Shown one piece after another: positions 25,838 to 35,798 of a stretch of 64,000 nucleotides of DNA. Under the pieces are notes generated by a model. It ran no database searches, was not told where the DNA came from, and worked only from the letters and a program-made list of their open reading frames with translations. A program made the position numbers and the translations under genes. Positions within the stretch are counted from its first letter, which is position 1. Each line of letters starts with the position of its first letter. Source of the stretch: Flavobacterium tyrosinilyticum (lineage in GTDB: Bacteria; Bacteroidota; Bacteroidia; Flavobacteriales; Flavobacteriaceae); contig NZ_JAMOKG010000002.1 of the NCBI RefSeq assembly GCF_023656565.1, positions 750,030 through 814,029 on the forward strand. Direction: 5' to 3'.

Positions 25838-28800
25838 ATGAAAAATTTTATTTTTAGCTTTTTAGCGCTCTTGCTGCTACCTACCTATATGATGGGGCAA
25901 GCGCAAGCAATCAAAGGAAAAGTAGTAGACAGTAATGGAATGGGAATTCCAGGAGCAATTATCGCTTCAGCTGATGCTAGAGCAACTGCAGATGCAGATT
26001 TCGACGGAAACTTTACAATTAATGCAAAACCTGGAGACATTTTAAAAGTTTCTATGTTGGGTTTTGATTCGGTTTCTGTACCGGCTACCGCCGCACCAAT
26101 GACAATAACCTTAAAAGAAGCGGGTGATACTGCTTTAAAAGAAGTAGTTGTAATTGGATACGGTACAAGAAAGAAAATTGATAATACTTCGGCTGTAAGC
26201 TCAATTAAGTCCGAAGAGATTACCAAAATGAAAGTAATAAATGCTTCTCAAGCTATTCAAGGAAAAGCTGCAGGGGTACAAGTTGCTACTTCAGACGCAC
26301 CAGGAAGTACACCTTCTATTGTTATTAGAGGGGTTGGTACTGCATTAGGAGGAAGAAATCCATTATATGTTGTGGATGGTATGCCTACTGATAACATTAA
26401 TAATATCAACTCAAATGATATTACTTCTTACGAGGTTTTAAAAGATGCTTCTGCACTTGCTATTTATGGAACAAGAGGTGCAAATGGGGTAATCATGATT
26501 ACTACTAAAACAGGTAAAGGAAAACTTACTGTAGATATTGATAGCTATGCTGGTTTTAGATCTCCGCTAAAGAAAGTGAAAATGGCAAATGCTGACCAAT
26601 ATATTCAGTATAATAATGCGGCATTTATTAGTCAGTTTCCTGCTGGAAGATTTTCTCAAAATCAACCGTATAATACAAACTGGTTTGATGAAATAACAAG
26701 AACAGGAGTTTACACTCAAAATAACGTATCGCTTTCTGGATCAGGAGAAAATATTAAATATTTCTTTAGTGTTGGTAATTACGAAGAAGAGGGTATCTTA
26801 AAAGGAACTGAATACGGGCGTACAACTTTTAGAAGTAATAATGAGTACAAAATTTCGGAGAAACTTAAAATTAGCCAAAATTTCAGTGTTAGTTCTATAA
26901 AAAATACTCCACAGCCAATGTCTGCATTCACATCTGCTTACAGACAATCGCCTTTAGTTCCGGTACGTTATCCTAATGGGAAATATGGTGTGCCATTCAT
27001 ACAAAATGGAGTTATTTCTCAAACGGGAGATTCTTTTAACTCAGTTGGAAACCCTGTTGTTGCCTTAGATTATAACAACGAGCAACAAAAAACAGTTACA
27101 CTTCAAGGTGGATTAAGATTAGATTGGGACATCATGAAATCATTGAAGTTTACATCTCAATTTAATGGAGAATATTTTACTTATAAACAATATAATTTCG
27201 TTGATAATTTAGGTCTTTGGTTAGCAGCTGATCCGAGCAGAGTAGAATCTGCATATGACAAAAAGAGTTTGAATACAAACACTTTGACAAGAAACACTGA
27301 TGATTATTTCAACTGGAATTTATCGAACTATTTTACATATAATAAAGTTTTTGCGGAAATTCATGATGTTGAAGTTACTGCAGGTATCGAGGCTAACGTA
27401 ATTGGAACTAGATCAAAAACTACTGCAGATATTAGAAATGTAAATCCAAATAGTAACTATTGGGGACTTGATGGTATTAATTACGCACAAAATGGAGGTG
27501 TAACTACATATAAAGCTGTAAATGATAATCAAGCTCGATTAGCATCATATTTTGCACGTTTTCAATATAAATTATTGGACAGATATTTATTAACAGGTAC
27601 TGTAAGACGTGACGGATCTTCAAATTACTCTAGCGACTACCGTTGGGGAACATTCCCATCAGTAGGTATTGGATGGATTGTAACAAAAGAAAGCTTCTTA
27701 TCTGATATTAAAAATTTAGATTTATTAAAAGTTAGAGGTTCTTGGGGTAAATTAGGAAACCAAAAAGTGCCATTAAACATTCAGTCATTTACATCTGGAG
27801 TAGATTATAATGGAGGTTCTGGAACAACTATTAATTCGCAAATTGATCCAAGTTTATCATGGGAAATTGTAGAAGAAGCTTCTGCAGGTATAGATGTTGA
27901 GTTGTTTAATAGCAGATTGAAAGGATCGTTTGATGTTTACAGTAAAAATACTAACAATGCTATTTTAAATGTTACGCCTTACTCAACTTCAGGAATTACT
28001 GTAGAATCTCCAACACACGTAGGTGAGGTATCTAATAAAGGGTACGAAATCGCTTTACGTTGGGATGATAAAATCACAGATAACTTAAGTTACTGGGTAG
28101 GAGGAAATTTCTCTCATAACAAAAATGAATTAGCTAGTTTGAAAAATGTAAGACTTGCAACAATTAATGGTGGTTCATTAGGAAATGGTCAAGTAACAAA
28201 AATACTTGATAATACATCAGTAGGACAGCCTTTAGGTAGTTTCTATATGTACGAATATGCAGGGGTTGATCCAGCAAACGGACAAATGTTGTACTATACA
28301 GCAGACGGAAATAAGGTAGCTCAAGGTGCTTTAGATCAAACTAAAGATAGAAAATATGTAGGTTCAGTTTTACCAACTTCTACTTATGGGGTTACTTTAG
28401 GATTAAATTACAAAAATGTTGATTTCTCTGTAGACGGATACGGAACAAATGGAGCAAAAGTATATAACGGAAAAAAAGCACAGCGTTTTTATGGAGAAAA
28501 TGTAGAGACTTCTTTACTTAATGATATGTGGACACCTACAAATACATCAGGATCTAATCCAGCTCCATTTAATCAGGTTCCAGTAGCATCAACTTATTAT
28601 TTAGAATCTGGAGATTTCTTCAGAATCAATAACATTACATTAGGTTATAAACTTCCGTTAAGAGAAGAAGGTTTTATTAGCTATTGTAGAATCTACGTAA
28701 ATGCTATGAACCCTTTCATTAGTCAAAAATTTTCAGGATTCTCACCTGAGGTTTTAGGAGATGGTGAATTGGTTAAAGGTACTCAGGGAGTAGAGTTAGA

Positions 28801-28852
28801 TGCTTATCCAGCATTAAAAACATTTGTAGTTGGTGCAAACTTAAAATTTTAA
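25838..28852 (+). CDS. susC: SusC/RagA-family TonB-dependent outer-membrane transporter
   Basis: Imports oligosaccharide across the outer membrane with SusD as lid. 1004 residues: signal peptide to about 20 (LLLLPTYMMGQAQ), a carboxypeptidase-D-like domain (IKGKVVDSNGMGIPGAIIAS), the SusC-type plug with VVVIGYGTRKKIDNTSAVSS and the NPLYVVDGMP motif, then the 22-strand barrel ending in the aromatic VVGANLKF. The susD homologue follows after 4 bases. The enzymes downstream point to a beta-1,2-glucan as cargo. Confidence 0.95.
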   Translation: MKNFIFSFLALLLLPTYMMGQAQAIKGKVVDSNGMGIPGAIIASADARATADADFDGNFTINAKPGDILKVSMLGFDSVSVPATAAPMTITLKEAGDTALKEVVVIGYGTRKKIDNTSAVSSIKSEEITKMKVINASQAIQGKAAGVQVATSDAPGSTPSIVIRGVGTALGGRNPLYVVDGMPTDNINNINSNDITSYEVLKDASALAIYGTRGANGVIMITTKTGKGKLTVDIDSYAGFRSPLKKVKMANADQYIQYNNAAFISQFPAGRFSQNQPYNTNWFDEITRTGVYTQNNVSLSGSGENIKYFFSVGNYEEEGILKGTEYGRTTFRSNNEYKISEKLKISQNFSVSSIKNTPQPMSAFTSAYRQSPLVPVRYPNGKYGVPFIQNGVISQTGDSFNSVGNPVVALDYNNEQQKTVTLQGGLRLDWDIMKSLKFTSQFNGEYFTYKQYNFVDNLGLWLAADPSRVESAYDKKSLNTNTLTRNTDDYFNWNLSNYFTYNKVFAEIHDVEVTAGIEANVIGTRSKTTADIRNVNPNSNYWGLDGINYAQNGGVTTYKAVNDNQARLASYFARFQYKLLDRYLLTGTVRRDGSSNYSSDYRWGTFPSVGIGWIVTKESFLSDIKNLDLLKVRGSWGKLGNQKVPLNIQSFTSGVDYNGGSGTTINSQIDPSLSWEIVEEASAGIDVELFNSRLKGSFDVYSKNTNNAILNVTPYSTSGITVESPTHVGEVSNKGYEIALRWDDKITDNLSYWVGGNFSHNKNELASLKNVRLATINGGSLGNGQVTKILDNTSVGQPLGSFYMYEYAGVDPANGQMLYYTADGNKVAQGALDQTKDRKYVGSVLPTSTYGVTLGLNYKNVDFSVDGYGTNGAKVYNGKKAQRFYGENVETSLLNDMWTPTNTSGSNPAPFNQVPVASTYYLESGDFFRINNITLGYKLPLREEGFISYCRIYVNAMNPFISQKFSGFSPEVLGDGELVKGTQGVELDAYPALKTFVVGANLKF

Positions 28853-28856
28853 TATC

Positions 28857-30335
28857 ATGAAACGATTATATATATCACTTTTTATACTTTCTGGTTTGTT
28901 TGTATCTGGATGTTCAGATGAATTTTTGGAAGTAGATCAGACAAAAAATATTCCAGCAGATCCTGCTTTAGTGGATAGCGATGCAGGGGCTACATCAATG
29001 GTTGATGCAGTTTATAATATATTTTTATCTTGGGACATGTCTTCTTTTGCTTGGAACGGGGTAAGCAGTATTATGACTGACGACGCAGATAAAGGTTCAG
29101 ATCCAGGAGATACTGGTACAGATAAAGACGTTTTAGATGCTTTAACTTTCAATTCTTCTACACCATCTTTTAGTAGTATCTGGAATTATAATTATGCAGG
29201 AATCAACAGAGCAAATCAAGCATTAGCGATGTTTCCAAAACTTACGCAAGTATCTCCTGCTTTAAAAACAAGATTAGAAGGAGAAGCTAAGTTTTTAAGA
29301 GCTTTTATGTACTTTACTTTAGTAAAAGGATATGGTGGGGTGCCTATTATAGATCATTTACCAATTCCTGGAAATGATGATGATAGACTTATGCAATTAA
29401 CGCGTAAAACTCCAGCAGAAGTTTATGCTTTTATTGAAAAAGATTTAAATGATGCTATCGTAGCTTTACCACTAAAATCTTCATATAGTGGGACTGACGT
29501 TGCACGTGCTTCTAAAGGGGCTGCTTATGCTTTGTTAGCTAAGGTTAATTTATACCAAAAAAACTGGCAAAAAGTAATTGACAATTGCAATCAAGTAACA
29601 GGTTATTCTTTAGTTTCAGACTATTCTCTACAATACAAGAAAGAAGGAGAGTTTGGCCCAGAGTCAATTTTTGAAATTAATGGAATTGGAGGAACTTCTT
29701 CTCCAGGATATGGAATAGGAAATTATACTGTGTCTCAAGCGCCTAGAGGTGCTGGAGGATGGGGATGGGGTTTCAATACACCATCTCAAGGACTTGCCGA
29801 TGCTTATGAAGCTGGAGATGTAAGAAGAGCTGCAACTATAATTTTTAGAGGTTCAGTTTTATACGATGGTACAGTTGTAGCATCTACTGTATCTAACCCA
29901 ATGTACAATTATAAAGCATATTCATCAGCGTTTTACAATCAGGAATTTACAGACGTAAATCTTAGATATTTAAGATATGCTGAGGTAATTTTAATGAAGG
30001 CTGAGGCTCTAAATGAATTAGGGCAAACTTCAGAAGCGATTCCTTTGATCAATCAAATTAGACATAGAGCTGGATTAGGTGATACTCCAGCAACAGGTCA
30101 GTCAGATGTTAGAAAAGCAATTTATAAAGAAAGAAGATTAGAATTTGCTTTTGAGCACGACAGATGGTTTGATCTTGTAAGAACAGGACAGGCAGAAGCA
30201 GCTATGAAAGCAGATGTTAGTGCTACTTTCCCTAACGGAAAAACTTTTATAGTGGGTAAACATGAGTTATATCCAATTCCAGCTTTAGTGGTTCAACAGT
30301 CTGGAGGGGTAACAACACAAAACCCTGGTTATTAA
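28857..30335 (+). CDS. susD: SusD/RagB-family glycan-binding lipoprotein
   Basis: Surface-exposed lid of the SusC transporter. 492 residues. MKRLYISLFILSGLFVSGCSD carries the lipobox (Cys19). TPR-like helices (FLRAFMYFTLVKGYGGVPI) and the C-terminal block (YKERRLEFAFEHDRWFDLVR) are standard SusD landmarks. Translation is close-coupled with susC (4-base gap). Confidence 0.95.
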   Translation: MKRLYISLFILSGLFVSGCSDEFLEVDQTKNIPADPALVDSDAGATSMVDAVYNIFLSWDMSSFAWNGVSSIMTDDADKGSDPGDTGTDKDVLDALTFNSSTPSFSSIWNYNYAGINRANQALAMFPKLTQVSPALKTRLEGEAKFLRAFMYFTLVKGYGGVPIIDHLPIPGNDDDRLMQLTRKTPAEVYAFIEKDLNDAIVALPLKSSYSGTDVARASKGAAYALLAKVNLYQKNWQKVIDNCNQVTGYSLVSDYSLQYKKEGEFGPESIFEINGIGGTSSPGYGIGNYTVSQAPRGAGGWGWGFNTPSQGLADAYEAGDVRRAATIIFRGSVLYDGTVVASTVSNPMYNYKAYSSAFYNQEFTDVNLRYLRYAEVILMKAEALNELGQTSEAIPLINQIRHRAGLGDTPATGQSDVRKAIYKERRLEFAFEHDRWFDLVRTGQAEAAMKADVSATFPNGKTFIVGKHELYPIPALVVQQSGGVTTQNPGY

Positions 30336-30348
30336 TCAAAATCTTAAA

Positions 30349-30384
30349 AATCACTTCCCTTTAGATTTTCTAAGGGAAGTGATT
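30349..30384 (+). terminator. Intra-operon hairpin between susD and the GH144 gene (attenuator-like)
   Basis: Perfect 12-bp stem AATCACTTCCCT / AGGGAAGTGATT with a 12-base loop, starting 14 bases after the susD stop. No long T run follows, so partial termination or mRNA-end stabilisation of susCD is more likely than full termination. Confidence 0.6.
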
Positions 30385-30410
30385 ATTTATTAAAATCTTA
30401 AATTTTTATA

Positions 30411-31787
30411 ATGGTTAGAATTTCAGTTTTATTTTTAGCTTTTACTTTTTTTAGTTGTGGATCCAATGCCGATAAGTCGAAAGAAAATGTACAGGAAAAT
30501 ACTTCTGGCGTTACTGCATTAACAGACGAACAGCTTTTAGATGCTGTTCAAAAACAAACATTTAAATATTTCTGGGACTATGCAGAACCAAATTCTGGGT
30601 TAGCGAGAGAACGTTATCATCCTGACGGAGTTTATCCTGAAAATGATTCGAATATTGTTACAACAGGTGGTTCAGGTTTCGGATTAATGGCATTAGTTGC
30701 AGGAATAGATAGAGGATATGTGTCTAAAGAAGAAGGAGTAAAAAGATTAGACAAAATTGCAGATTTCCTTGCAAAAGCAGATCGCTTTCATGGAGCATGG
30801 TCACACTGGATTGATGGAAATACAGGAAAAGTAAAACCTTTTGGAACCAAAGATAATGGAGGAGATTTAGTCGAAACATCATTTTTGGTATCAGGATTTA
30901 TTACAGTTCGCGAGTATCTTAAAACAGGTAATGAAAAAGAGAAAGCAGTTGCGGCAAAATACGATGCACTTTGGAAAGGTGTTGACTGGCAATGGTACAC
31001 AAATAATAAAAATGTTTTGTACTGGCACTGGTCTCCGAGCTATGCTTGGGAGATGAATTTTCCGTTGGAGGGTTACAATGAATGCTTAATTACTTATGTA
31101 TTAGCAGCGTCTTCACCAACGCATACAATCGATGCGAAAGCCTATCACGAAGGATGGGCGAGAAGCGGTGGTATAGTTTCTTCAAAAACAAAATACAATA
31201 TCCCACTTATTTTAAAGCATAATGGTGCAGAAGAATTTGGGGGTCCATTATTCTGGGCTCATTATTCTTATGTAGGTTTAGATCCAAATCAGTTAACAGA
31301 TAAATATGCTAACTATTGGGATTTAAATGTTAATCAGACTAAAATTAACTACGAATATTGTGTTGAAAATCCGAAAAAAATTGCGGGTTATGGACCAGAA
31401 TATTGGGGATTAACAGCATCATATTCAAGAAACCCTGACGGTTCTATTGGATACAATGCACATATGCCAAGTAACGATCAAGGTGTGATTTCGCCAACAG
31501 CGGCAATTAGCTCAATCGTTTATACGCCAAAAGAATCAATGACATTTATTCGCAATTTATATGAGAATCATAAAGAGGAAACTTGGGGGAATGCAGGTTT
31601 TTATGATGCTCTTAGTTTAGGAAATAAATGGGTGGCAAAACGTTATTTGGCAATTGATCAAGGTCCAGAAGTTGTAATGATAGAAAATTACAGAACAGGA
31701 TTATTATGGAAATTGTTTATGAATGCTCCAGAAGTAAAACAAGGCTTGACAAAACTTGGATTTAAATCTGGAAAATACGGAATTTAA
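30411..31787 (+). CDS. GH144 endo-beta-1,2-glucanase (lipoprotein)
   Basis: Expected to cut internal bonds of linear beta-1,2-glucan into short sophoro-oligosaccharides. 458 residues with lipobox Cys16 (FLAFTFFSCGS), so membrane-anchored. The (alpha/alpha)6 family is recognised by TFKYFWDYAEPNSGLARER, VTTGGSGFGLMALVAGIDRG, YLWHWSP-like YWHWSPSYAWEMNFPLEGYN and GPLFWAHYSYVGLDP, the 'glucoamylase' Pfam family that contains characterised GH144 enzymes of Chitinophaga and Bacteroides. The nearby GH3 gene supports the call. Other members of the fold family could act on different glucans, so the exact substrate is inferred. Confidence 0.8.
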   Translation: MVRISVLFLAFTFFSCGSNADKSKENVQENTSGVTALTDEQLLDAVQKQTFKYFWDYAEPNSGLARERYHPDGVYPENDSNIVTTGGSGFGLMALVAGIDRGYVSKEEGVKRLDKIADFLAKADRFHGAWSHWIDGNTGKVKPFGTKDNGGDLVETSFLVSGFITVREYLKTGNEKEKAVAAKYDALWKGVDWQWYTNNKNVLYWHWSPSYAWEMNFPLEGYNECLITYVLAASSPTHTIDAKAYHEGWARSGGIVSSKTKYNIPLILKHNGAEEFGGPLFWAHYSYVGLDPNQLTDKYANYWDLNVNQTKINYEYCVENPKKIAGYGPEYWGLTASYSRNPDGSIGYNAHMPSNDQGVISPTAAISSIVYTPKESMTFIRNLYENHKEETWGNAGFYDALSLGNKWVAKRYLAIDQGPEVVMIENYRTGLLWKLFMNAPEVKQGLTKLGFKSGKYGI

Positions 31788-31793
31788 GATTCT

Positions 31794-32507
31794 ATGAAAA
31801 ATAAGTTAGCATTTATATTTCTGTTGTTTTCTATAGTTGTTTTTGGGCAGAGTGAAACAACTGGAAAAATCAATACAGTTATAATGTCTAAATATGAACT
31901 GGGATATGTTTTACATCGTCCAGCGAATGTTAAGGAGAAAAAGCCATTGATTGTTTTTATTTCGGGCGATGGAGAAAAAGGAATCGATTTGGAGAAAGTA
32001 AAAATTAATGGTCCTTTAAAATATTTAAAAACACACCAATTAGACGCTTATGTTTTGGCTCCGCAATGCAAAGAAGATGAAAATTGGGATATAGAATCAA
32101 TTTATCAGCTGATTGTGAAAATTCAGAAAGAGAATAAAATCGATTCAGAAAGAATATATGTTACTGGTTTGAGCTCAGGGGGTTGGGCTTCTTGGAATTT
32201 AGCTTTTTCATATCCGGATCTATTTGCCGCAAATGTACCTGTCGCGGGTTTTGTAGATTTAATTCAGTTAGAACATGCTTGTGAAATAGCTAATATTCCA
32301 ACCAGAATTTTCCACGGATTACAGGATGATGTGGTAAATGTAAATTATGCCATCACGATTTATAATGAATTGAAAAAATGTAATGCCAAAGATATAAAGC
32401 TAACCATTTTTGACGATGCAAATCACGACAGCTGGACAAGAGTTTATGATAACAAAGAGATCTATGATTGGATGTTACAGCAAAGAAAAACGAATACAAA
32501 CAAATAA
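31794..32507 (+). CDS. Exported alpha/beta-hydrolase esterase
   Basis: 237 residues, signal peptide MKNKLAFIFLLFSIVVFGQ. Phospholipase/carboxylesterase type: nucleophile motif GLSSG (S127), probable acid D178 or D179 (FHGLQDDVVN) and H211 (DDANHDSW). It starts 6 bases after the GH144 stop, so it belongs to the same transcript. In this context it could remove ester-linked substituents such as succinyl or acetyl groups from the glucan. The reaction is not shown by the sequence alone. Confidence 0.75.
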   Translation: MKNKLAFIFLLFSIVVFGQSETTGKINTVIMSKYELGYVLHRPANVKEKKPLIVFISGDGEKGIDLEKVKINGPLKYLKTHQLDAYVLAPQCKEDENWDIESIYQLIVKIQKENKIDSERIYVTGLSSGGWASWNLAFSYPDLFAANVPVAGFVDLIQLEHACEIANIPTRIFHGLQDDVVNVNYAITIYNELKKCNAKDIKLTIFDDANHDSWTRVYDNKEIYDWMLQQRKTNTNK

Positions 32508-32525
32508 ATAAATAGAATAGAATGA

Positions 32526-32569
32526 AATCACTTTGATTCAAACAAAAAATTGAACGAAGAAAAGTGATT
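32526..32569 (+). promoter_or_regulatory. Hairpin with AATCACTTT/AAAGTGATT arms before the GH3 gene
   Basis: Inverted repeat AATCACTTT (32526-32534) and AAAGTGATT (32561-32569), 26-base spacer. The arm shares AATCACTT with the hairpin after susD (30349-30384). No T run. It may be an mRNA processing or stabilisation element. Confidence 0.35.
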
Positions 32570-32603
32570 CCATGTTCCGATTAAAAACAAATATTAAATA
32601 CAC

Positions 32604-34904
32604 ATGAAAAACAAATTAGTCTTACTTTTTTTAGGATGCGCTGTTTTGGGTTATGCTCAAAAAAAGCCAGCTAAAAATACAGTGAAAATTAAACCAAAGT
32701 CTGAATTTGTGGCGGAGTTAATGTCAAAAATGACTTTAGACGAGAAATTGGGCCAGTTAAACTTGCCAACATCTGGTGATATTACCACTGGGCAGGCAAA
32801 CAGCTCAAATGTGGCAAAAAATATTGCTGAAGGAAAAGTGGGTGGTTTGTTCAACATTAAATCAGTTCAAAAAATTAAAGAAGTACAGAAAATTGCGGTT
32901 GAAAAAAGCCGTTTAAAAATTCCGTTGCTTTTTGGTATGGACGTTATTCACGGTTATGAAACCACATTCCCAATTCCGTTAGGATTATCTTGTACTTGGG
33001 ATATGGGATTAATTGAAAGAAGTGCACAAATTGCTGCAAAAGAAGCAAGTGCAGACGGTATTAACTGGACATTTTCTCCAATGGTTGATGTTTCTCGCGA
33101 TCCAAGATGGGGGAGAGTTTCTGAAGGTTCAGGAGAAGATCCATACTTAGGAAGCCAGATTGCAAAAGCAATGGTAAATGGTTATCAGCAGCATGATCTT
33201 TCAAAAAACAACTCAATTTTAGCTTGTGTTAAGCACTTTGCATTATACGGAGCTCCTGAAGGCGGACGTGATTACAACACTGTCGATATGAGCCACATTA
33301 GAATGTTTAATGACTATTTCCCTCCTTATAAAGCTGCAGTAGATGCTGGTGTAGGTTCAGTTATGGCTTCTTTCAACGAAGTTGACGGAATTCCAGCAAC
33401 TGGAAACAAATGGTTAATGACAGATGTTTTAAGAAAACAATGGGGTTTTAAAGGATTTGTAGTAACCGATTTTACTGGAATTCCTGAAATGATTGAGCAC
33501 GGAATGGGAGATTTACAAGCAGTTTCTGCTCAATCTCTAAATGCTGGTGTTGAAATGGATATGGTTGGAGAAGGTTTCTTAGGAACTTTGAAAAAATCTT
33601 TAGATGAAGGAAAAGTAAAAATCGAAACAATCGATAATGCTGTAAAACTTATTCTAGAAGCAAAATACGACTTAGGATTATTCCAAGATCCGTATAAATA
33701 TTGTGATGAGAAGAGAGCAAAAACGGAGATTTTTACAACAGACAGCAGAAAAGAAGCACGTGATATTGCTGCACAATCTTTAGTTTTATTAAAAAACCAA
33801 AACCAGCTTTTACCACTTAAAAAATCTGGAACAATTGGTTTAATCGGACCATTGGCAGATGCTAAAGAAAACATGCCAGGAACTTGGAGTGTGGCTACAA
33901 AAATGGAAAACGCCGTTTCATTATTGAGAGGTATTAAAGAAGTAGCGGGAGCTGGAACTAAAGTTTTATATGCAAAAGGAAGTAACTTAGATTACGATGA
34001 AACTTTTGAAACTAATGCGACAATGTTCGGTAAAACCTTACACCGTGATGCTCGTTCAAAAGAAGATTTATTGGCAGAAGCTTTAAAAGTGGCAGAGCAG
34101 TCAGATGTAATTGTTGCAGCTTTAGGAGAATCTGCAGAAATGAGCGGAGAATCTAGCAGCCGTACAAACTTAGAAATTCCACAAGCGCAGAAAGATTTAT
34201 TAAATGCGTTATTAAAAACTGGAAAACCAGTTGTTTTAGTTTTATTTGACGGACGTCCGTTAGTAATTACAGACGAAGAAAAAACAGTTCCAGCAATTTT
34301 AAATGCTTGGTTTGCTGGTACAGAAGCTGGTTATGCAATTGCTGATGTGTTATTCGGAGATGTAAATCCTTCAGGAAAATTGACTTCAACTTTCCCAAGA
34401 AGTGTTGGACAGTTACCAATTTATTATGCACACAAAAATACAGGAAGACCACTTTCTAACACAGAAGGAAAATTCGAGAAATTCAGATCAAATTATATTG
34501 ACGAAAGAAACGAACCTTTATTCCCATTCGGATTTGGTTTAAGCTACACGACTTTTGATTATTCAAACTTGAAAATTTCTTCTGATAAAATGAATCCATC
34601 TGGAAAATTGAAAGTAACTGTTGATGTAACAAATACTGGAAATTTTGACGGAAAAGAAACTGTTCAATTATACATTAGAGATTTAGTTGGTTCAGTAACA
34701 AGACCAGTTAGAGAATTAAAAGGTTTCCAAAAAATAACACTTAAAAAAGGTGAAAAACAAACAGTAAGTTTTGATATTACTGTTGAAGATTTAAAATTTT
34801 ATAACTCTGATTTACAATTCGTAGCAGAGCCAGGGCAGTTTGATATTTTCGTTGGAGGAAATTCAAATGCCGATAAGAAAGTTAGTTTTGAGTTAACTAA
34901 ATAG
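32604..34904 (+). CDS. GH3 beta-glucosidase, exported
   Basis: Releases glucose from the non-reducing end of beta-gluco-oligosaccharides. 766 residues: signal peptide (LVLLFLGCAVLGYAQ), a (beta/alpha)8 domain with RDPRWGRVSEGSGEDPYLGS and the nucleophile D289 in GFVVTDFTG, the alpha/beta sandwich domain and a C-terminal fibronectin-III-like domain (VTVDVTNTGNFDGKETVQLY). It has the BglX-like layout. Beside a GH144 gene the likely substrate is sophorose and longer beta-1,2-oligosaccharides. Confidence 0.92.
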   Translation: MKNKLVLLFLGCAVLGYAQKKPAKNTVKIKPKSEFVAELMSKMTLDEKLGQLNLPTSGDITTGQANSSNVAKNIAEGKVGGLFNIKSVQKIKEVQKIAVEKSRLKIPLLFGMDVIHGYETTFPIPLGLSCTWDMGLIERSAQIAAKEASADGINWTFSPMVDVSRDPRWGRVSEGSGEDPYLGSQIAKAMVNGYQQHDLSKNNSILACVKHFALYGAPEGGRDYNTVDMSHIRMFNDYFPPYKAAVDAGVGSVMASFNEVDGIPATGNKWLMTDVLRKQWGFKGFVVTDFTGIPEMIEHGMGDLQAVSAQSLNAGVEMDMVGEGFLGTLKKSLDEGKVKIETIDNAVKLILEAKYDLGLFQDPYKYCDEKRAKTEIFTTDSRKEARDIAAQSLVLLKNQNQLLPLKKSGTIGLIGPLADAKENMPGTWSVATKMENAVSLLRGIKEVAGAGTKVLYAKGSNLDYDETFETNATMFGKTLHRDARSKEDLLAEALKVAEQSDVIVAALGESAEMSGESSSRTNLEIPQAQKDLLNALLKTGKPVVLVLFDGRPLVITDEEKTVPAILNAWFAGTEAGYAIADVLFGDVNPSGKLTSTFPRSVGQLPIYYAHKNTGRPLSNTEGKFEKFRSNYIDERNEPLFPFGFGLSYTTFDYSNLKISSDKMNPSGKLKVTVDVTNTGNFDGKETVQLYIRDLVGSVTRPVRELKGFQKITLKKGEKQTVSFDITVEDLKFYNSDLQFVAEPGQFDIFVGGNSNADKKVSFELTK

Positions 34905-34923
34905 TTGGTTTATTTGATTAGTG

Positions 34924-34953
34924 AAAAGCCCTTCGTTTGGAGGGCTTTTTTTC
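34924..34953 (+). terminator. Rho-independent terminator after the GH3 gene
   Basis: Stem AAAAGCCCT / AGGGCTTTT around CGTTTGG-type loop and seven T, 20 bases after the stop. It separates the core sus operon from the phosphodiesterase/GH43-like genes. Confidence 0.85.
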
Positions 34954-34995
34954 TAAAATGACAAAACCTTTTTGTAATTTTTTAACTACGTTATT

Positions 34996-35769
34996 ATGAA
35001 TAAAATTAAAATATTTAGTGCCGTATGTCTTATTGCTTTCTCCTATTGCAATGCGCAAAAGAACGCAATAGTAGCGCATCGCGGAGCTTGGAAAAAGAAT
35101 AATCTGCCTGAAAATTCTATTGCATCATTAAGACATGCAATAGATTTAAAATTGCCAGGATCAGAGTTTGATGTTTGGAGAACAGCAGATGATTCACTTG
35201 TAATCAATCATGATGCCCACTACAACAAACTGCTTATTGAAGAAACAAATTATGCAGATTTGATAAAGTTTAAACTTTCTAACGGAGAAAAACTTCCAAC
35301 GCTGTATGAATATATTTCCGAAGGAATGCGAAATAACAAGCACACACTTTTAGTTTGCGAAATTAAACCTTCGGAAATCAGTAAAGAAAGAGGACAAAAA
35401 ACGGGTGTAGCAGCAGTCGAAACCATTAAAAAATTAAAAGCCGATAAAAATACCTGCTACATCAGTTTTGATTACGATATTCTAAAAAAAATCAGAGCAA
35501 TAGACCCTAAAACTTCTTTGCAATATTTAGAAGGGAATAAATCTCCAAAAGAGGTAAAAGCGGATAAAATTAACGGAGTTGATTATCATTATTCTGTTTT
35601 TCAAAAACATCCTGAATGGATACAAGAAGCAAAGGATAATAAAATTATTCTAAACGCTTGGACTGTTAACGACGCTAAAGATATGGATTGGATTATTGAA
35701 CACAAATTCAATTACATCACCACAAACGAACCCGAACTTTTAAAGGAAAGAAAAGAGGTTAAAAAATAA
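34996..35769 (+). CDS. Exported glycerophosphodiester phosphodiesterase (GDPD)
   Basis: Cleaves glycerophosphodiesters to glycerol-3-phosphate and an alcohol. 257 residues with signal peptide (IFSAVCLIAFSYCNAQ), so periplasmic. The family's metal-binding and catalytic set is complete: H28-R29 (AHRGAW), E39-N40 (PENS), E57 and D59 (SEFDVW) and H72 (NHDAH). It is placed between the GH3 and GH43-like genes of the PUL. Because beta-1,2-glucans of periplasmic type can carry phosphoglycerol, a role in stripping it is an attractive inference. Confidence 0.85.
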   Translation: MNKIKIFSAVCLIAFSYCNAQKNAIVAHRGAWKKNNLPENSIASLRHAIDLKLPGSEFDVWRTADDSLVINHDAHYNKLLIEETNYADLIKFKLSNGEKLPTLYEYISEGMRNNKHTLLVCEIKPSEISKERGQKTGVAAVETIKKLKADKNTCYISFDYDILKKIRAIDPKTSLQYLEGNKSPKEVKADKINGVDYHYSVFQKHPEWIQEAKDNKIILNAWTVNDAKDMDWIIEHKFNYITTNEPELLKERKEVKK

Positions 35770-35798
35770 GCTGTAAAGCTTAACTAAAGAATCTAACC

